Shown here: positions 11,465 to 21,542 of the stretch, piece after piece
Layout of the letters: the number at the start of each line of letters is the position of its first letter
Numbering within the stretch: position 1 is the first letter of the stretch
Assembly (NCBI GenBank): GCA_019285755.1
Contig: CP079103.1
Coordinates: 2,294,001 to 2,358,000, forward strand
Direction: 5' to 3'
DNA: 64,000 nucleotides
From: Chitinophaga sp. E66
Lineage (GTDB): Bacteria; Bacteroidota; Bacteroidia; Chitinophagales; Chitinophagaceae
Notes under the pieces: model-generated
The model's database searches: none
What the model saw: only the letters and a program-made list of their open reading frames with translations
Told to the model about the DNA's origin: nothing
Translations under genes and position numbers: made by a program

Positions 11465-12149
11465 ATGCTGAAACCCATTTTCTCGCTCCTCCTGGCAACG
11501 ATCGCCCTGCCTTCGTTTGCCGTTCATCAGAAAACGATTGCATCCGAGGATTCCCTCCGCATCCAGGCCCTGCCCCGCGCACTTACCTTCGACGCAGCTA
11601 AAGGCAGTCTAAAAGCCACCGGGGCAATAGTTTCATCCTCCACGCCAACAAGAATACAGACCTCTACACTTTCGTGGATAGCAGCTTCTACGTTAACCAC
11701 GTACCGATTGCCACGTTCGAAGCTGATCAACAGTTTATTTTCTCCGCCAAGCTGCGCCCGGAATGTAAAGCCCTTTACGACGGCGGCGCCCTGCTGCTGT
11801 ATACAGACTCCTCCAACTGGGCCAAACTGCTGGTAGAAAGGATGGACGATGGACGCATCATGCTTGGCTCCTCCTGGTCACCGACCGTATGACCGACGAC
11901 AGCTACCATCGAGCCGTGAACTCGGCGGAAGTTTATGTCAAAGTGGCCCGTTCCGGTAATATCTACGGCTTTTATTTCTCCGAAGACGGCAAGAAGTGGA
12001 CGATCCTGCGCACCTTCCGTTACCGCCGGCCACAGGGACTGAGGATAGGATTCTACGCACAGTCGCCAAAAGGGGAAGGGATGGACATGCACGTGACGGA
12101 CGTGCAATACCGCCCGGAGGCCTTTAAGAATTTCTACGCGGGCGAATAA
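11465..12149 (+). CDS. Secreted DUF1349-like (concanavalin-fold) protein (frameshifted)
   Basis: Signal peptide MLKPIFSLLLATIALPSFA. The body has the pattern of DUF1349/regulation-of-alkaline-phosphatase-type beta-sandwich proteins: ADLYTFVDSSFYVNHVP after repair, FSAKLRPECKALYDGGALL, SNWAKLLVERMDDGRIML, and SGNIYGFYFSEDGKKWTILR. Two missing bases (near 11632 and 11880) split it. Length about 228 aa. Likely periplasmic or outer-membrane glycan-binding; no catalytic motif is seen. The assignment rests on pattern recall. Confidence 0.65.
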
Positions 12150-12212
12150 CATTCGATTGCCATTCATCCCATAATTCCATGTCTGAATGACAATTATCCT
12201 ATTTTGTCACGA

Positions 12213-12220
12213 TAACTTTG
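12213..12220 (+). promoter_or_regulatory. Putative Bacteroidota -7 box (TAACTTTG)
   Basis: TAACTTTG matches the TAnnTTTG consensus and lies 21 bp before the ATG of the outer-membrane barrel gene. No convincing -33 TTTG is seen at the right distance, so this is tentative. Confidence 0.35.
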
Positions 12221-12241
12221 TAAATCGGAGACAAATTAGAG

Positions 12242-14693
12242 ATGAGGAAATTAGGCTTATTGATATGGAGCATCATGCTCGCAGGAACCGTCGCCATGGC
12301 GCAGCAGCAACCGGGCGGACAACAGCAGCAACAGGCAGAGATTCTCGGCAAACTGATCGACGACCAGACGGGTAAACCGGTTGAATATGCATCGGTAGCA
12401 CTCCTGAAATCCACGGACTCTTCCGTGGTAACGGGCATGTTGTCGAAAGGCAACGGCGATTTCGACTTCCGGAACATTGCACCGGGCAAATACATCCTTA
12501 AAATTTACTTTATCGGGTACGAGACCTTCTTCAAACCCGTAACTGTCCGCCAGAGCAGCGACGTCGGCAACATCCGAGAAAACTACTGCCACCGCGCTGA
12601 AAGGCGTGGAAGTGGTAGGCGAGAAGCCTGCTATGACCATGGAGATCGACAAACGCGTGTTTAACGTGGAAAAGAACCTCGCCAGCATGGGCGGTACCGC
12701 TACCGACGTATTGCGGCAGGTGCCCTCCGTAAACGTGGATATCGACGGGAATGTGAGCGTGCGCAACGGCAGTCCTACCATTTTCATTGACGGCCGACCC
12801 AGTACCCTTACGCTCGACCAGATCCCTGCAGACGCTATCCAGAGCGTGGAAGTGGTGACCAATCCTTCTGCAAAATACGACGCGGAAGGCATGAGCGGCA
12901 TCCTCAATATCGTGCTGAAAAAGAACAGGAAAGCAGGTATAAATGGTCTCATTCAGGGTGGTTATACGTCCACGAAGAGCTCCAATCTGGGGTAGACCTG
13001 AATGCCCGCCAGGGAAGATCAACCTGTTCCTGAACTATAGCCTTAGGGATCGTCGTTCCCCGATGAAGCAGCACATGTTCCGTAAGAATATCGACGGGAA
13101 CGATATAAGCTATATGGATCAATACCAGGACGGAGAGTTCGGCCGCAGGTTCCAGAACGGGCGCTTCGGGTTCGACTGGTTCATAGACAACCGCAATACG
13201 CTGACTGTGTCGCAGGGTATTACGGCTGGTGATTTCAATAACCTGAACACCCAGGAGATCTTTGATCTGAACGGCAACCAGGAGCGCATCCAGCGAGGGG
13301 TAGGCCGGAACGACAGCAAACATAACTTCCGCAACTACGCCACCCAGGTAGGGTATAAGCGTACCTTCGCTAAAGAAGGGCGGGAACTGACGGCCGATGT
13401 GACATATAACCGGGCCAACAACCGCCAGAACAACGACTACAGTCTGCAGTATTACGATATGGCCGGCAACCCGAGCAGCACGCCCAATGCGCCTGAATTG
13501 CGTTATGGCACCGGGGGCGGCAATACGACCTACCTTACGGCGCAGGTGGATTTCGTAACCCCATTGACGGAGAAATCCAAGCTGGAGGCGGGCCTTCGGT
13601 CCAATAACCGCCGGTTCAACAATATCCTGAGCACATATGGAAAGGATTTCACGACGGGGCTTTTGAATACGATTCCAGCCTGTCGAATGATTACCGCTAC
13701 ACCGAGCAGATCAACGCTGCTTATGTGAGCTATACGGGCGGTTATGGCAACTTTGGTTTCCAGACAGGACTGCGGGCGGAGCAATCGTTTTATACCGGTG
13801 AGCTGCGGAATGTGAAGGGCGCTTCGTACGAGATCGACTATCCCATCAGCCTGTTCCCCAGCTTATTCCTGACCCAGAAATTTAAAGGCGATCATGAATT
13901 ACAGCTCAACTACAGCCGCCGCATCCAGCGGCCCTGGTTCCGTGACCTGCTGCCTAACATTGAATATAACGCCAACTCCGCAAGAAGGGGCCCCTCGCTG
14001 GCGCCGGAGTTCACGAACTCTTTTGAGCTGTCTTACCTGAAGGATTTCGACCGCAAAGTGAACGTTTTGGCGTCTTTATACTTCCGCAATACCAATAACG
14101 CGATCACCAACTTCTACGTGGATACCACGCTGGTGCTGGATGGTCAGGAGCGTAAGGTGCTGCTGAACTATCCGATCAATGCAGACCGCCGCAACTCATA
14201 TGGCGCGGAACTGACGGTGCGCACGCAGGTGACGAAGGGCTGGGACATTACCACCAACGTAAATGCGGCGCAAACCAGCGTAAGCGCTCAGGATCTGGAC
14301 AATAGCGGTTTTGTATGGTTCGGTAAGCTGAACAGCAATACGAAGCTGCCCTGGAACCTTACCATGCAGGTGACGGGAGAGTATGAATCAAGCAGATCCT
14401 TCCCCAGGGCGAGGAAGCGCCGGAATGGCAGATCGACCTGGGGTTGAAAAAGGATTTCCTGAAAAGAAGAACCTGTCGGTAATGGTGGGATTGAACGATA
14501 TTTTCAATACGGACCGCGACCTCAGCTGGACGAAGACATCCTTTTCAGAGTCTGAGCGTTACCGTAAGCGGCAGTCGCGCGAGTTGCGGGTGAATGTCAG
14601 CTGGCGGTTCGGTAAGATGGACGCGAAACTGTTCAGCAAAAAGAAGCGCGGAGAAGAAGGCGGCGGCGACATGGGGGCGGCGATGGCTTCTGA
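12242..14693 (+). CDS. Outer membrane beta-barrel (TonB-receptor-like) protein with carboxypeptidase-regulatory N-domain (frameshifted)
   Basis: Signal peptide MRKLGLLIWSIMLAGTVAMA is followed by a Q-rich linker. A carboxypeptidase-D regulatory-like domain comes next (LIDDQTGKPVEYASVALLKS, PGKYILKIYFIGYE). A plug-like region follows (LRQVPSVNVDIDGNVSVRNG, PTIFIDGRPSTLTLDQIPAD, VVTNPSAKYDAEGMSGILNI), then a large barrel of the OMP_b-brl_3 type. About six missing bases interrupt it. The last one, in a G run near 14675, hides the probable stop: restored, the end reads DMGGGDGF at 14691-14693. Likely an outer-membrane receptor; ligand unknown. No SusD partner is adjacent. Confidence 0.85.
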
Positions 14694-14734
14694 TCTCCGG
14701 ATTTACGAGATTTCCTCTTCTCAAACTGAGATAT

Positions 14735-14768
14735 TCCCGGTCATTTTACGATGACCGGGATTTTTTTG
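14735..14768 (+). terminator. Rho-independent terminator
   Basis: Perfect ten-base stem tcccggtcat/atgaccggga with a six-base loop and seven T. Its position after 14693 supports the earlier stop for the barrel gene. Confidence 0.88.
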
Positions 14769-14812
14769 CGCTAATTTAGCGTCATTGTTTGCAACCTAAA
14801 ATATTGTTTGTT

Positions 14813-15244
14813 ATGCCGGAATGTTCAATGATGGCGGCTGGCGCCGTCAGGCCGATCGATGGCCGGGTGAGGGAGATGTTGTTACAGCTCCTGAAGTTAT
14901 CCAACAAATTTGCTTTAGACCAGGGTAAGATTTGGGTGATCGGGATGGGGAAGGATGAACATGTATTGTTCTCGGAGTTGATTCACGTGGTGCACCCGGA
15001 ACGGCTGTTTCCTGCGGTGTCTATGGTATTCTGGCAGGCGGTGCAGAAGCGCTGTGCCGGGGTGGTCGTAGCGAGGAGCGGCGCGCCGGGGGAATTAACG
15101 GCTACAGAAGAAGACCGGCGGTTCCTGGCAGACATGCAGGAGGCGGCTGGGCGGCAGGGTTGCCCATTGCTGGAATACTACATTTTCGGGGAGGGCGGTT
15201 GGTTCAGCGGAGTGGAAGAACGGCTGATCGTGCCGGGAGATTAA
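14813..15244 (+). CDS. RadC-like JAB domain protein lacking metal ligands
   Basis: About 143 aa, intact. The fold order follows the RadC C-terminal JAB domain: IWVIGMGKDEHVLFSELIHV (strand pair), then VHPERLFPAVSMVFWQAV (helix, cf. VHPRE-F..A). Next comes GVVVARSGAPGELTATEED where RadC has the HNHPSGD..PS..D metal site, and last LLEYYIFGEGGWFS where RadC has DHIIIG. The two His and the Asp of the zinc site are absent, so it is probably a non-catalytic relative. Start taken at ATG 14813; an in-frame TTG at 14789 is possible. Role unknown. Confidence 0.62.
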   Translation: MPECSMMAAGAVRPIDGRVREMLLQLLKLSNKFALDQGKIWVIGMGKDEHVLFSELIHVVHPERLFPAVSMVFWQAVQKRCAGVVVARSGAPGELTATEEDRRFLADMQEAAGRQGCPLLEYYIFGEGGWFSGVEERLIVPGD

Positions 15245-15340
15245 CAGCATTACGCGACTTTATTTGGCTGGCTAAGGGATTGATTTCTCGTTTATTCGCG
15301 AAAAAGGGGTACCTTATTATCCAAACCCATTGTTTATTTC

Positions 15341-16399
15341 ATGCTGACGCTAAATACCATCACCGATCCGGTCTACGTAAAGCCGGCCAAACCAAGCTAT
15401 TTCGAGCGCTTTATCCGCGACCCGAGGATGTGCCGTTTATTTACCTGACGATTCAGATCACGCTGGTTTTGGGTATTACGGCCGTCCTCTTGTACATGCC
15501 ATTTATTGATGGCTGGTTATGGGGAGTGACCGCTGCGGTGTACCTGGTATTCAACAACATGATATTCAAGGGTCCGTTCGGGTTGATGTTGCATTGTACT
15601 TCGCACAGGGCCTTTTTCAGGAAAGAATATGGTTTTATGAACCATTACCTTCCCTGGGTGCTGGGGCCGCTGTTCGGGCAGACGCCGGAAACGTATTACA
15701 GCCATCATATCGGGATGCACCATGCGGAGAACAATATGCCGGAAGACGAGAGCTCGACCATGAAGTTTCAGCGCGATTCGTTCGGTGGTTTCGGGGCATA
15801 CCTCGGGTCATTTTTCTTCGCCGGTGTTTATCACCTCTGTACCTACTTTGCCCGTAAGAACAGGAAGCGCTTGCTGTACCGGTCGGTCAGGGAGAGTTTC
15901 TTTTTATCGCCATGTGTGTAGGGCTGAGTTTCGTGAACTTTCCGGCCACATTGGTGGTGTTCATCCTGCCCTTCGTCATCTCCCGCATCATTATGATGGT
16001 CGGCAACTGGGCACAGCATGCCTTTATCGATGCCGGCGACCCTTCGAATCACTACAAGAACTCCATCACCTGTATCAATACCAAGTACAACCACAAATGC
16101 TGGAACGACGGGTATCATATCAGTCACCACGTGAAGCCGAATATGCATTGGACGGAGCACCCGTGTTCTTCCGCCAGACGTTGCAGGAATATATTGACAA
16201 TGAAGGCATTGTTTTCGATGGCATTCACTTCCTGCATGTATGGCTTTGGTTGATGACCAAACGATATGATAAACTCGCCCGTCATTACGTAAACATCGGC
16301 AACCGGTTCGCCAACGATGAAGAGGTTATCGCTTTTCTGAAAGAGCGGACGAAGAGGATTCCGGCTGACCAGTTGGAGTTGGGGGTGCTGCGGGCGTAG
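15341..16399 (+). CDS. Membrane fatty acid desaturase family protein (frameshifted)
   Basis: Di-iron membrane desaturase or hydroxylase. Three histidine clusters are present: HCTSHRAFF, HHIGMHHAEN and HISHHVKPNMHW. Hydrophobic pairs flank them (TIQITLVLGITAVLLYMPF, FPATLVVFILPFVISRIIM). Length about 354 aa. Missing bases near 15424, 15898 and 16162 split the frame. Start at ATG 15341 (MLTLNTITDPVYVKPAKP). The substrate (fatty acyl, sterol or carotenoid type) is not decidable here. Confidence 0.85.
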
Positions 16400-16487
16400 G
16401 ACGTTTCCTTACCTTTTATTTAATCTTCGGTTTAAGTAGTATATTAGTTGAATATGGCCTTTATTCCCGGTCGATCTATACCTATTC

Positions 16488-16778
16488 CTATTCCCTGAAT
16501 GCCAGCCCTTTGTCTGCCAACGCTTTAAGGAACTTAGGCCGGGATGAAGGCCCGATGCCATGTTGCGACATGATTTCTTTTTCAGTATGTTTTGACAGTT
16601 TTTCCGGGGAGTCGATCTTCAGGGCCTGTAGTGCTCTGCGGACCGGCGCCGTGAACTGAGACAGAAAACCGTCATCTGGTTTTGCTTCCGCTTCGCAAAG
16701 CGGGCAGGTGGGGCAGTCGGATGACTTGTAGTATTGGTGCCCCTTTGGGCAGGTGCGGAGTGTTTTTGTGGCGGTCAT
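16488..16778 (-). CDS. Zinc-ribbon plus RNA polymerase alpha-CTD-like helical protein, 96 aa
   Basis: Intact. The N-terminal four-cysteine ribbon is CPKGHQYYKSSDCPTCPLC. The C-terminal helical part (VRRALQALKIDSPEKLS... GIGPSSRPKFLKALADKG) resembles the HhH alpha-CTD domain found in many small Bacteroidota proteins. It may bind DNA or RNA. Convergent with the desaturase gene. Confidence 0.72.
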   Translation of the reverse strand: MTATKTLRTCPKGHQYYKSSDCPTCPLCEAEAKPDDGFLSQFTAPVRRALQALKIDSPEKLSKHTEKEIMSQHGIGPSSRPKFLKALADKGLAFRE

Positions 16779-16828
16779 GGCGGGAGGGTTGATGGATAAG
16801 TAAAATTACCAATTAAAAATAATTCAGC

Positions 16829-17028
16829 ATGAGTGGAACTAATTATTTGGGACTGATGTTGTTGCTTTCGGCCATGGGCTTATGGTTTGGAGTGTTGCTG
16901 CGGATACGGAGGGATGGTGAAGGACGGCCGCGTAAATGGTTGTTTATTACTTCGTTTCTTTCGGGGTGGTAGGATTTGTACTACTGTTAGATGGTTGTGG
17001 GAGCAGGTTTTGGCGAAATTTGAAATAA
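16829..17028 (+). CDS. Small hypothetical membrane protein, about 65 aa (one frameshift)
   Basis: Reads MSGTNYLGLMLLLSAMGLWF with a first helix and a basic loop (RIRRDGEGRPRKW). After one missing G near 16966 a second helix follows (GVVGFVLLLDGCG), ending RFWRNLK. As given, the frame stops at 16972. Two-helix topology with a positive cytoplasmic loop; function unknown. Confidence 0.45.
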
Positions 17029-17159
17029 GCTTTTATGGGCCGAAGATTGATCAACTTGACTGGGATGAACCCTATGAAGAGATTGCGCTTGCAATGTCTA
17101 TGTTCGTCAGGTATGGACAGGTATGCTAAGGGTACGGTATAGTATCTAATAGATTTCGT

Positions 17160-17454
17160 CATTTACTGACTATAGAATACTGGGCATGCTATCTTGAAAT
17201 GTATAAGACAATATAATATAATACTATGCCTGAATTTGTTTCCCTAAACTACTATGTTATCATAGTTTTTTTCTATTATTTCTGCTTGTTCCCCTTAAAA
17301 AGGTAAGTTCACCTGGGTGAGTCTGATCGGTTATTGCATATACACAATTTGTTTGATCTGCCAGCATAATGCTTCACCAGGTATCTTGTTCAGATTGATA
17401 ATCGCACACGCTGTTATCAGCAGTTTGCATTACTTGATCGTTCGTATTAGTTCG
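17160..17454. other. AT-rich gap before RHS tip, no gene seen
   Basis: Low-GC sequence with no convincing coding signal. The sharp drop in GC compared with the flanking genes marks the left border of the RHS island. The expected upstream RHS shell is absent. Confidence 0.5.
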
Positions 17455-18843
17455 GTGGAAGGTGCTGTGACAACGACAACGAGTTACGGATATGATGCAA
17501 GTGGAAACCGTGCTTATAAGACATTTGCTGCCAATGGGGTCACTAAAACAACCTGGTACGTTAGGGATGCGCAGGGGAATCCCTGGCGGTATACAGCAAG
17601 GCCAGCGCTGCGGCAGACGTGATGTGGGATGAGCAGACACTTTACGGGTCTTCAAGACTCGGATTGTGGAAACCGAATATTAACTTTACAACACCGAACA
17701 CGGCGCTTAATCCCTGGTTGGATGCAAATAACAAACAGTACGAGCTTTCTAATCACCTGGGGAATGTGATGACGGTGATGAACGATGGAAAGGCGATCGT
17801 CAGCCAACAGGATTATTATCCTTTTGGTAGCCCGATGCCGGGCAGGTATGGCTTGGATCAGTCTGGTATTCAACTTGCGGACGTTGGAGCTTCTGGATTT
17901 AGGTATGGGTTTAATGGAAAGGAGAATGATAATGAAGTGAAGGGTATTGAGGAAGCCAGCAGGACTATGGATTACGAATTTATGATCCGCGTGTAGGTAA
18001 GTTCCTAAGCGTTGATCCACTATCTCAAGGTTATCCTGAATTAACACCCTATCAGTTTGCAAGTAATACTCCTATTAGTGGGATAGATCTTGATGGGGCA
18101 GAGTTTTTATTCTACGCGGTTAAGCATACTAGTGAAAATGGTGAAACTAAATTCAAAGTAGACGGTCAGCCGTTTGCTCAACGAGATCCCAATTTAAAGA
18201 TTACAGTAAAACAAACTCTTTTGCCTCCGGCTCCGGGAGGAACCGAGATTGCCATTCGACATGATTTTAATGTTCCAATTTCAAAAGTGAACATTAAAGC
18301 TAATTTTGTTCAGTATAAGGGAGAATGGGTGCGGATTCCTGAAGAGTATGATTTGAATAATTTACCACTGCAGACCGAAGGGGTTTGGGAGACATTTGAA
18401 ACAGCAGCTCAATATAAGAGTAGGATTGAAAGTACGGCGAGAGATTATGTTGTTTCGGTTAGTGATATAAGTGATTACGCCGGAATTGTGAAGTCGGCCT
18501 CTTCTATATCCTCGATTGTTAGGAGCTCCCCTTGACATTTAAGCGGCGATACGACGGTCCTAAGCCTAAATATCATGTGAATGAGAAGCATGTTAAGCTT
18601 CGGAAAGGTCAAAATGCTACCCCTTTGCCAGATGATGCAGAGACAGTGTATAATGAAGCAATTCCTGACGATCCGGTTAAGCCTAGAAATTGGTATGGGA
18701 AGAATAAGGATGGCATACTTTATAGATATAGTAGCAGTAATGATGGGAATGCCCACTTCTCAGGAAGAAGTGATCAGGGCGATGGGGTTAGGAACTTGAC
18801 TGAATATGCAAAAGAGAGATTAAAAAACGTAAATAACGAATAA
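17455..18843 (+). CDS. Orphan RHS-repeat core tip with C-terminal toxin-like domain (5' truncated, frameshifted)
   Basis: The C-terminal piece of an RHS/polymorphic toxin. It opens in mid-repeat (TTTSYGYDASGNRAYKTF, TWYVRDAQGNPLAVYS). The RHS core signature follows: YELSNHLGNVMTVMNDGK, QDYYPFGSPMPGR, FRYGFNGKENDNEVKG, and, after repair, DYGLRIYDPRVGKFLSVDPL. The variable tip runs from about 18090 to 18843 and ends with a short basic/polar module (NWYGKNKDGILYRYSSSNDG, NAHFSGRSDQGDGVR). The module's toxin family is not identified. Three missing bases account for the frame breaks. There is no start codon, signal or shell region upstream, so the gene is a transplanted tip or a remnant. The immunity gene starts 2 bp downstream. 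Confidence 0.75.
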
Positions 18844-18845
18844 GA

Positions 18846-19364
18846 ATGAAAATTCACGGAGATAAGAAAATATTTGCGATACAGTGGGAATTTGATAGTT
18901 ATCATGCTCCTTATTGCTATGGGTACTTTTGTTTTTGGATTAACGGGGAAAGGGTTGGGAATTATGAGGAAATTTCTACTTTATCTATCATAGCGAGTTT
19001 TTTATCTGATTTTATTAATTGTGAAAAAGGACATCGTTATCATGGATCAACAACAATGACCAAAGAGGAGCTTTTTCATTTAGTCTATTTTGGCTTTTTT
19101 GACGGTAGTTTTACGTCTACTACATCTCATTATAAAATGCACGAGCTCTCTGCCAAACATTGGCTGGATGAAGTGGGTGAATATAGTTTTAGAGATAAGA
19201 TAGGGATGATACTTATAGATGAGCCTGAATTGGTCAGAGAAAGGATAATTTGGAGTGAATTGAATAATGGAATTGTAAAGGAATTTTTTATACCTGAAGG
19301 GTGTTTTGAAAAGGTGGGGCTAGATTTTTTAGATGGATTTAGTCGAGACGCTAGGCTTTCTTAA
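18846..19364 (+). CDS. Putative Imm42-like immunity protein, 172 aa
   Basis: Intact, AT-rich. It begins MKIHGDKKIFAIQWEFDS, followed by CYGYFCFWINGERVGNYEE, a pattern I associate with the Imm42 immunity family (recall, not a search). The ATG follows the toxin stop by 2 bp, the standard toxin-immunity spacing. It has no signal peptide, as expected for a cytoplasmic antitoxin acting on a delivered nuclease or other enzyme. The partner would be the RHS tip directly upstream. Confidence 0.6.
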   Translation: MKIHGDKKIFAIQWEFDSYHAPYCYGYFCFWINGERVGNYEEISTLSIIASFLSDFINCEKGHRYHGSTTMTKEELFHLVYFGFFDGSFTSTTSHYKMHELSAKHWLDEVGEYSFRDKIGMILIDEPELVRERIIWSELNNGIVKEFFIPEGCFEKVGLDFLDGFSRDARLS

Positions 19365-19399
19365 TCGAATGTGCGAAGTGAAAATACAAGAGAAAGCAT

Positions 19400-19640
19400 C
19401 AGCATGTAGGAGAGGTTTGGAAGTTGGGAAAGACTAATTTGGATGGACATGAGCCATATGCGCCAGGTTCGTATGAAAAAGGAATTTTCACCAGCGAACA
19501 ATATATGAAGGAAAGGAGCCGCACGCTTTAATTAAATAAAACGCATTGATTGTAAATTATTATCATAATGCTGAGAGTTGGAGCCGAGCACAAAACGATG
19601 AGAATAAAGTGGCATTACGGCCTCCAGGAAATAAAGTAGA
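19400..19640 (+). pseudogene. Remnants of further RHS tip modules
   Basis: Two short stop-bounded stretches look like C-terminal ends of displaced tip modules: one encodes YAPGSYEKGIFTSEQYMKER (19468-19530) and the next YYHNAESWSRAQNDENKVAL followed by RPPGNKVDE and a stop near 19639. Neither has a start or a plausible N-terminus. Together with the intact tip upstream this is the usual 'orphan cassette' litter of RHS loci. Confidence 0.4.
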
Positions 19641-19653
19641 TGAATAGGAAGGT

Positions 19654-19776
19654 ATGAAGATGTATTTGTTTTTACAATCGATAGATGATTCGTTTATTGA
19701 AGACATAGTTAATAGTCTTACAGCGGATATTAATTCATTGAAAGCGATAGAAGAGATGGATATTCCTGAGATATAA
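19654..19776 (+). pseudogene. Small acidic ORF, 40 aa, possible immunity fragment
   Basis: MKMYLFLQSIDDSFIEDIVN... ends at TAA 19774. The same frame reopens right after the stop and leads into the next ORF, so this may be the N-terminus of one broken gene spanning 19654-20162. Confidence 0.35.
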
Positions 19777-19791
19777 TCCGGTTACATCGCA

Positions 19792-20162
19792 ATGGCGCAG
19801 CAGGCAAGAGTGGCGTCTGGTATTTATGCTAAAGTATTTGAATTGGATAGCAGAAGTGTATTTGATAGCAGCTTCATGAATAAGTTGAGGCTGGAGAAAG
19901 AAGATATTATTACGCAATGTGGCATGTAAGGGCAATATTACCGAATGGAGATTCAGTTAAGATGGCGGTTGTATTTGATGTAAAGCGTCAGCTTGCAGAC
20001 GCAATAGCCGGCTTTGGAATTCAAAAGGATTCTGCATATATTTTTCATGTCGCTGGTTTTGCGCCTTGTGATTCAGATTTTCCTGGTTTGATGGGGTGTT
20101 CCTATGATATTGTAAGCAATAGATTGATGTTTGTTCCTCAGCAAATATCTGTTGTTGCTTAA
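19792..20162 (+). CDS. Hypothetical protein, possible orphan immunity protein (one frameshift)
   Basis: Begins MAQQARVASGIYAKVFELDS. After one missing base near 19915 it continues RAILPNGDSVKMAVVFDVKR, ILKDSAYIF-like and DFPGLMGCSYDIVSNRLMF, ending QQISVVA. About 122 aa, cytoplasmic, with AT-rich codon use like the RHS island. Position after a toxin/immunity pair suggests a displaced immunity gene, but no family is recognised. Confidence 0.4.
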
Positions 20163-20299
20163 CTGTCGGCACCGCAAGCATCAATATGCATCAGGCAGGA
20201 CCGCCATTCGAGTACACGGTAGAGCTGCAGGGCCCACCGGAACTGGATATTTTTGTCCTTCTGGCGATGATGCTTTCTGAATCCGATATGGTCGGCTGA

Positions 20300-21084
20300 T
20301 CAGAAGATCTCCAGGATCTTACCGCTTCCCGCATATTTAACGCGCTGCATCTCGCCGTATTTATCCGGCATCCCCATTTCAATACCGATCCCCACAACAA
20401 ATGACGCGCTGTCTGGCACTGTTTCGGACAATTGAACGGTGAGCTGAGACGACCCCGCGTTAGCCTCCTGGTGCCGCCATTCCGTCTCGGCCGAGCGCCC
20501 GTGCCCGAAACCGTCGAAGGTACTGGCAAACCCGGTTTCCCGTGAAGAATGTCTCCCGTAATCCCGAGCGACAGGATAATCCTGTAATACGGCGTTTTCC
20601 ATGGCAGGCGCAGGTTGATGCCGGGTGCGATGGACGGCAGGGTGATCGTGGCGGACTGCTGCTCACGGTTGGCCTGAACGGGGATGTAATCCCGGAGAAT
20701 GGACTCGAATGGATGCTCCTGTTCAGGGTGAACCGCTCACCATATCGCGGTGCCGGGAGAGGGAATGCTCCTGGCGCCACGGAGGGTTCCGGAAGGCATG
20801 TGCTGGATTTTCTTGAATAACTGGTTCAGCCGCCCGGTAAAGTTCGGGTCGCCCAAATGCAGCAACGGGAGGATGGCGTCACGAAGCCCTTTCGTCGCTT
20901 TAGTGCAGGCGCCGAAGTCGGACATGTTCTTCCGTGTTTCGTCAAAATTATAATCCTCCATGATCTGCTTCTTAGAGGGGCCGCCAGGTCTCCGAAGGAT
21001 CAGTTTGTCTGATCCCCTTCGCCTATAGGCTGTCAGGTTACCTAACATGACAGCCAGATCAAGATTGGATATTGCTTTAGCCAT
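20300..21084 (-). CDS. Conserved hypothetical protein, paralog of 50890-51662 (frameshifted)
   Basis: Starts MAKAISNLDLAVMLGNLTAY, then RRRGSDKLILRRPGGPSKKQ, a helical middle (LLHLGDPNFTGRLNQLFKKI), and a strand-rich end after two missing bases (TLPSIAPGINLRLPWKTPYY, SSQLTVQLSETVPDSASFVV, YAGSGKILEIF). About 260 aa. Layout and length match the gene at 50890-51662: small basic N-terminus with G-x3-Y-x-R-x-G...R-P, helical centre, beta tail ending in a strand plus KTL/KIL. The N-terminal motif also recalls DUF6266 proteins. Function unknown. An 11-bp repeat array lies upstream of its start. Confidence 0.6.
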
Positions 21085-21109
21085 AGTCTGGTTTGCTTCT
21101 AATAACAAA

Positions 21110-21542
21110 GTTGCCGCCTTAATGTTTTAGCAATTTCACAGGTTTGTTGTGCCAATATTGTAAGTATATCCTACCTATATCTTACCCTTTATAAGGGTAG
21201 GACATAGGTAGGATATAGGTAGGACATAGGTAGGATATAGGTAGGATATATCGAGGGGCCATGCTGTTTTTAAAGAATTTAAATGGAGATTAGATGGCCA
21301 TCATCTAAGGTCAACCGAGAGGCCAACGGGAAAAAATCTTTAAAAATATTTAAAGCGGGTAGGAGTACGAAGAATTTGTCTGGAAGGGCCTAACTCATCA
21401 TTCCACACTGCATTTGATGCAGTTAGACATATATTTATAATAATATATTATGTTTATAATCAATGCGTTGATAGGCCATGACGTTTTGAAATATAAGAAT
21501 TAACCATATATTTACACCGCGGTTTTACTATCCCCGCAGCCT
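21110..21542. other. AT-rich intergenic region with repeat array
   Basis: Holds the 11-bp repeat array (21165-21250) and an AT-rich tail around 21430-21480. It separates the minus-strand hypothetical from the plus-strand genes and probably carries the promoters of both. No gene seen. Confidence 0.6.
21165..21250. repeat. 11-bp tandem repeats with inverted copies (iteron-like)
   Basis: Five head-to-tail copies of ggtagga(c/t)ata fill 21196-21250. Two inverted copies (tatatcctacc, tatatcttacc) fill 21165-21186, and a ctttataag centre separates the two sets. The period of 11 bp places every copy on the same DNA face. The whole can also fold into a long hairpin. Confidence 0.85.

Noticed and set aside
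17455..18843. Complete type VI secretion or RHS delivery locus
   Set aside because: No VgrG, PAAR, Hcp, sheath or RHS shell sequence is present; only the tip remains.
20300..21084. Prophage region suggested by DUF6266-like N-terminus
   Set aside because: No integrase, terminase, portal or capsid genes are near either copy.
21196..21250. CRISPR array
   Set aside because: Repeat units are contiguous 11-mers without spacers and no cas genes are near.
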